Shown here: positions 53,025 through 54,818 of the stretch, piece by piece
How the letters are laid out: each line of letters starts with the position of its first letter
Numbering within the stretch: the first letter of the stretch is position 1
Origin: Thermoplasmatota archaeon
GTDB lineage: Archaea; Thermoplasmatota; E2; UBA202; JdFR-43
Assembly: GCA_029259055.1 (NCBI GenBank)
Contig: JAPDJP010000018.1
Coordinates: forward strand, 1 to 54,818
DNA length: 54,818 bases
Direction: 5' to 3'
Translations under genes and position numbers: made by a program
The notes under the pieces: model-generated
What the model was told of the DNA's origin: nothing
Seen by the model: the letters and a program-made list of their open reading frames with translations, nothing else
Databases searched by the model: none

Positions 53025-53587
53025 TTAATCTTCTCTATATACTCTAGGTAAATACTTTTTCTCTCCTTCCAAAAGTGCTCCCACAAAAATTGTAGTAACT
53101 ATTGCTGTAAGAAATATATCAAAATTAAGTAGTTTTAGGAAAAATAAAAATACGCCAAGAAATAAGATGACCATTGCAAACAATCTTTCCTTTCTTCCGC
53201 CTGTTACTAACCATTTGTTTTTATCTTTGAATAAATGCAAACCCTTTTCTCTTTTCTTCAAAGGCCATAACGGATATATCCCTCGAATTGTAAAACTATC
53301 CATAAGAAGATGGCTTAAGCTACTGAGTAAAAAACCAAAACCCCATCCAATTCCAATTAAAGGATCCGGACTGATAAATAATATTGATATGATTATTTAG
53401 ACAGCAAGAAGAACCCATATATTATGGAGTAATTTTCTATGATATTGTCTAACAGTTTTGCAATATCAAAGTCGGGAAATATTGCCCCAAATGCAACAAA
53501 TATCGAAATTTCCAATCCTAGATCAAAATAGATGTGAGTTATTCTTTGCATAAATAAGCGATGTTGATTTAATGCATTATGTAGCAC
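53025..53587 (-). pseudogene. DUF457/YdjM-like membrane hydrolase pseudogene
   Basis: The C-terminal fragment (53025-53303) contains MDSFTIRGIYPLWP, while the N-terminal fragment (53393-53587) contains RITHIYFDLGLE and FGAIFPDFDI. The segment between, read in the C-terminal frame, continues as HNIWVLLAV, a TAA stop at 53397-53399, then IGIGWGFGFLLSSLSHLLMDSF. One frameshift and one nonsense codon thus break a full DUF457-type gene. Confidence 0.75.
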
Positions 53588-53693
53588 ATAGCGTTGGAGA
53601 TTTAAAACAATATATGATAAAGTGGGGATAACAATTTTTGGCTAAAATGTGGAAATGTCTGTAAAACGCTTATATTTTCCGTATAATGTATTC

Positions 53694-53835
53694 ATGAATT
53701 GGCAGCTATTATTGCTTTTAGGGACATTTAGCATTCTTTTTATATTTCAGGCAATTTGGGGGACAATTTCCTTATTATTATTTTGTAGCAACTTTAGTTA
53801 AACCATGGTTTCTTAACTTTGTTCTCTTTTTCTAA
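53694..53835 (+). pseudogene. Short membrane-protein remnant
   Basis: ATG 53694 has a TATA-like TTATATTTT (53670-53678) about 22 nt upstream. It opens MNWQLLLLLGTFS and a hydrophobic stretch ending AIW, after which a different frame continues GGQFPYYYFVATLVKPWFL to a TAA at 53833-53835. A frameshift after a real start and a missing rest suggest a decayed gene. The parent family was not identified. Confidence 0.4.
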
Positions 53836-53859
53836 AAACCTTAATTAGAGAAAAGATTA

Positions 53860-54759
53860 TCACTGTTTCATGTACTTTGCTGACTCAAAACTAAGCAATA
53901 AAGAGGCAGGTATTATTCCTGCCAAATATAATTTGAAATCACCATAAGAAAAAAAGTCTATTTTATACAATAGATACCCCGTAAGAATTAATACCCCAAG
54001 CCATATGATAAGAAATATAACAAATCTTACTACAAAATAATCAGATTTAAATGTCCATTTCCACAACGATTTTTTATATACTGTTGGCTCTCTTAATTTT
54101 TCTATAAGCTTCTTGCTAGCATCTAATATTTTTTCCATAGAGCCATAATCATCAGGGGCTTTGATAGCAATTAAAAACAGTTGCGCTAAATTCCCTAATA
54201 TTTTTAAAACTATTTCCTCTTGCAATTTACCAATTTTTAATTGTTTTCTGATAGTTTTTATAGATTCTAAAATTTTATCTAATCTTAATAAATCTATTTT
54301 ATCTATAACAGGGATGTTCATTGCTCTCTGAATATCTATGTGGAACGAATAAAATCCATCTCTCTTAAGAAATTTTTTGGCTTCTTTTAACAATGTATCA
54401 TCTCGAGAATTCATATAATATCTTAAAGTTTGAAAAGCAGAAAAAATGTTGTAAAATAAAGCCTCGTTAAGACTGTAGGGCAATTTCTTTAGTTTCTTAT
54501 CTATTTTATAGATATAGACTATTTCAATGAGAGCACATAATATCCATGTTAAAAAGAAAGGATATGGTTGTGCAGGGTGATAATTTAAATAATCGATAGA
54601 TGCGTTCAAGATAACGGCAGGAATGAATCCAACCGCTGTAGAAATAATGATTACAGAGGCAATATATTTCCTTGATTGTAATTTATAAATTTTCTGAAAT
54701 TTATGGGTTTGAAATTTATGGGTTTGATGACATGTTAAAGCCCGCCTCCATATAAGCAT
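53860..54759 (-). CDS. Four-helix membrane protein, 5' end uncertain
   Basis: The conserved-looking part starts near residue 25 of this frame and has two N-terminal hydrophobic helices, a charged helical middle (about 110-240) and two C-terminal hydrophobic helices. No family was recognised. The ATG at 54759 lies inside an IS110-side hairpin, and a 15-bp tandem repeat falls in the N-terminal region, so the original start may have been lost on insertion. Confidence 0.5.
   Translation of the reverse strand: MLIWRRALTCHQTHKFQTHKFQKIYKLQSRKYIASVIIISTAVGFIPAVILNASIDYLNYHPAQPYPFFLTWILCALIEIVYIYKIDKKLKKLPYSLNEALFYNIFSAFQTLRYYMNSRDDTLLKEAKKFLKRDGFYSFHIDIQRAMNIPVIDKIDLLRLDKILESIKTIRKQLKIGKLQEEIVLKILGNLAQLFLIAIKAPDDYGSMEKILDASKKLIEKLREPTVYKKSLWKWTFKSDYFVVRFVIFLIIWLGVLILTGYLLYKIDFFSYGDFKLYLAGIIPASLLLSFESAKYMKQ
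54695..54724. repeat. 15-bp tandem duplication
   Basis: TGAAATTTATGGGTT occurs twice in direct succession (54695-54709 and 54710-54724), in frame with the membrane protein gene, next to the IS110 start region. Confidence 0.85.
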
Positions 54760-54770
54760 AAAGGAGGCGG
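54742..54770. repeat. 8-bp perfect inverted repeat before the IS110 gene
   Basis: CCGCCTCC (54742-54749) pairs exactly with GGAGGCGG (54763-54770). The GGAGG of the 3' arm is also the likely Shine-Dalgarno of the ATG at 54775, so folding would hide it. Confidence 0.8.
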
Positions 54771-54774
54771 TAAA

Positions 54775-54818
54775 ATGTTGTATGCAGGTATGGATGTGCA
54801 TAAGAAGTTTTGTCAGAT
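54775..54818 (+). mobile_element. IS110-family transposase, first 14 codons
   Basis: The frame from ATG 54775 reads MLYAGMDVHKKFCQ and leaves the window. GMDVHKKF is the opening of IS110/IS1111 DEDD recombinases, with the first catalytic Asp. These elements are guided by a bridge RNA encoded beside the gene; the right part is not in the window. Confidence 0.75.

Noticed and set aside
1-54818. CRISPR array or phage genes
   Set aside because: No evenly spaced direct repeats, cas genes or phage structural genes were seen.

Overview
The window is from an archaeon with AT-rich DNA (by eye about one third G+C). Direct markers are the PolD small subunit DP1, a two-repeat tRNA-splicing endonuclease, an elongator tRNA-Met with a bulge-helix-bulge intron, archaeal 7S SRP RNA, the wyosine enzyme Taw1, type II GAPDH, and TATA boxes about 24-26 nt ahead of start codons (many leaderless messages, some starting with GTG or TTG). 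Two secreted C25 (gingipain-like) peptidases, radical-SAM enzymes, an orphan HypB and anaerobe-type MinD/NifX proteins suggest an anaerobic, protein-degrading member of the Thermoplasmatota (for example a Marine Benthic Group D-like lineage). That placement is inference.

Layout. 1-570: partial DDE transposase. 0.6-8.2 kb: acetate transporter, thioredoxin, DUF89 protein, secreted C25 peptidase, envelope glycosylation genes and a PPP-type phosphatase. 8.1-16.2 kb: valS with a 30-codon membrane peptide, gap-pgk, galU, trkH-trkA. 16.2-23.2 kb: BPL_N lipoprotein, endA, purQ, a secreted beta-helix protein, a polyprenyl-phosphate glycosyltransferase, a DedA-like protein and a CrtC/AttH-like secreted protein. 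23.2-29.5 kb: a segment bounded by a perfect 52-bp inverted repeat whose two copies are inward-facing promoters (COG1031 radical SAM, TraB, HypB, DUF357, HflX), then DP1 directly behind the SRP RNA. 29.5-43 kb: NUDIX, GuaAa, several radical-SAM enzymes, a second C25 peptidase, YjbQ, a riboflavin reductase, PKD protein, tpiA, tRNA-Met, PHP protein, a ribbon-helix-helix/PAS regulator and metG.

42.9-50.3 kb is the most unusual part. Mrp and the DUF134 regulator are followed by a tightly overlapping operon: three aromatic-rich microproteins, two NifX-like proteins, a ferredoxin, a Cys-rich mini-protein, a DUF89 protein, two MinD ATPases with built-in 4Fe-4S domains, a COG0731 radical SAM enzyme, a COG1237 metallo-hydrolase and a methyltransferase. 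The gene set resembles metallocofactor assembly and the bacterial 'orange protein' (ORP) loci. The first microprotein is 16/61 Trp, the second 21/48 Tyr, and three neighbouring proteins end in similar coiled-coil tails, which suggests a scaffolded complex.

50.3-54.8 kb: a possible structured RNA, a DtxR-family regulator and an HDAC-family deacetylase, then a decaying zone with a GH39-like pseudogene, a DUF457 pseudogene, a short gene remnant, a membrane protein with an uncertain 5' end and a partial IS110 transposase. Both window edges lie in insertion sequences, as often happens where assemblies break. No CRISPR array, rRNA or replication origin was recognised.
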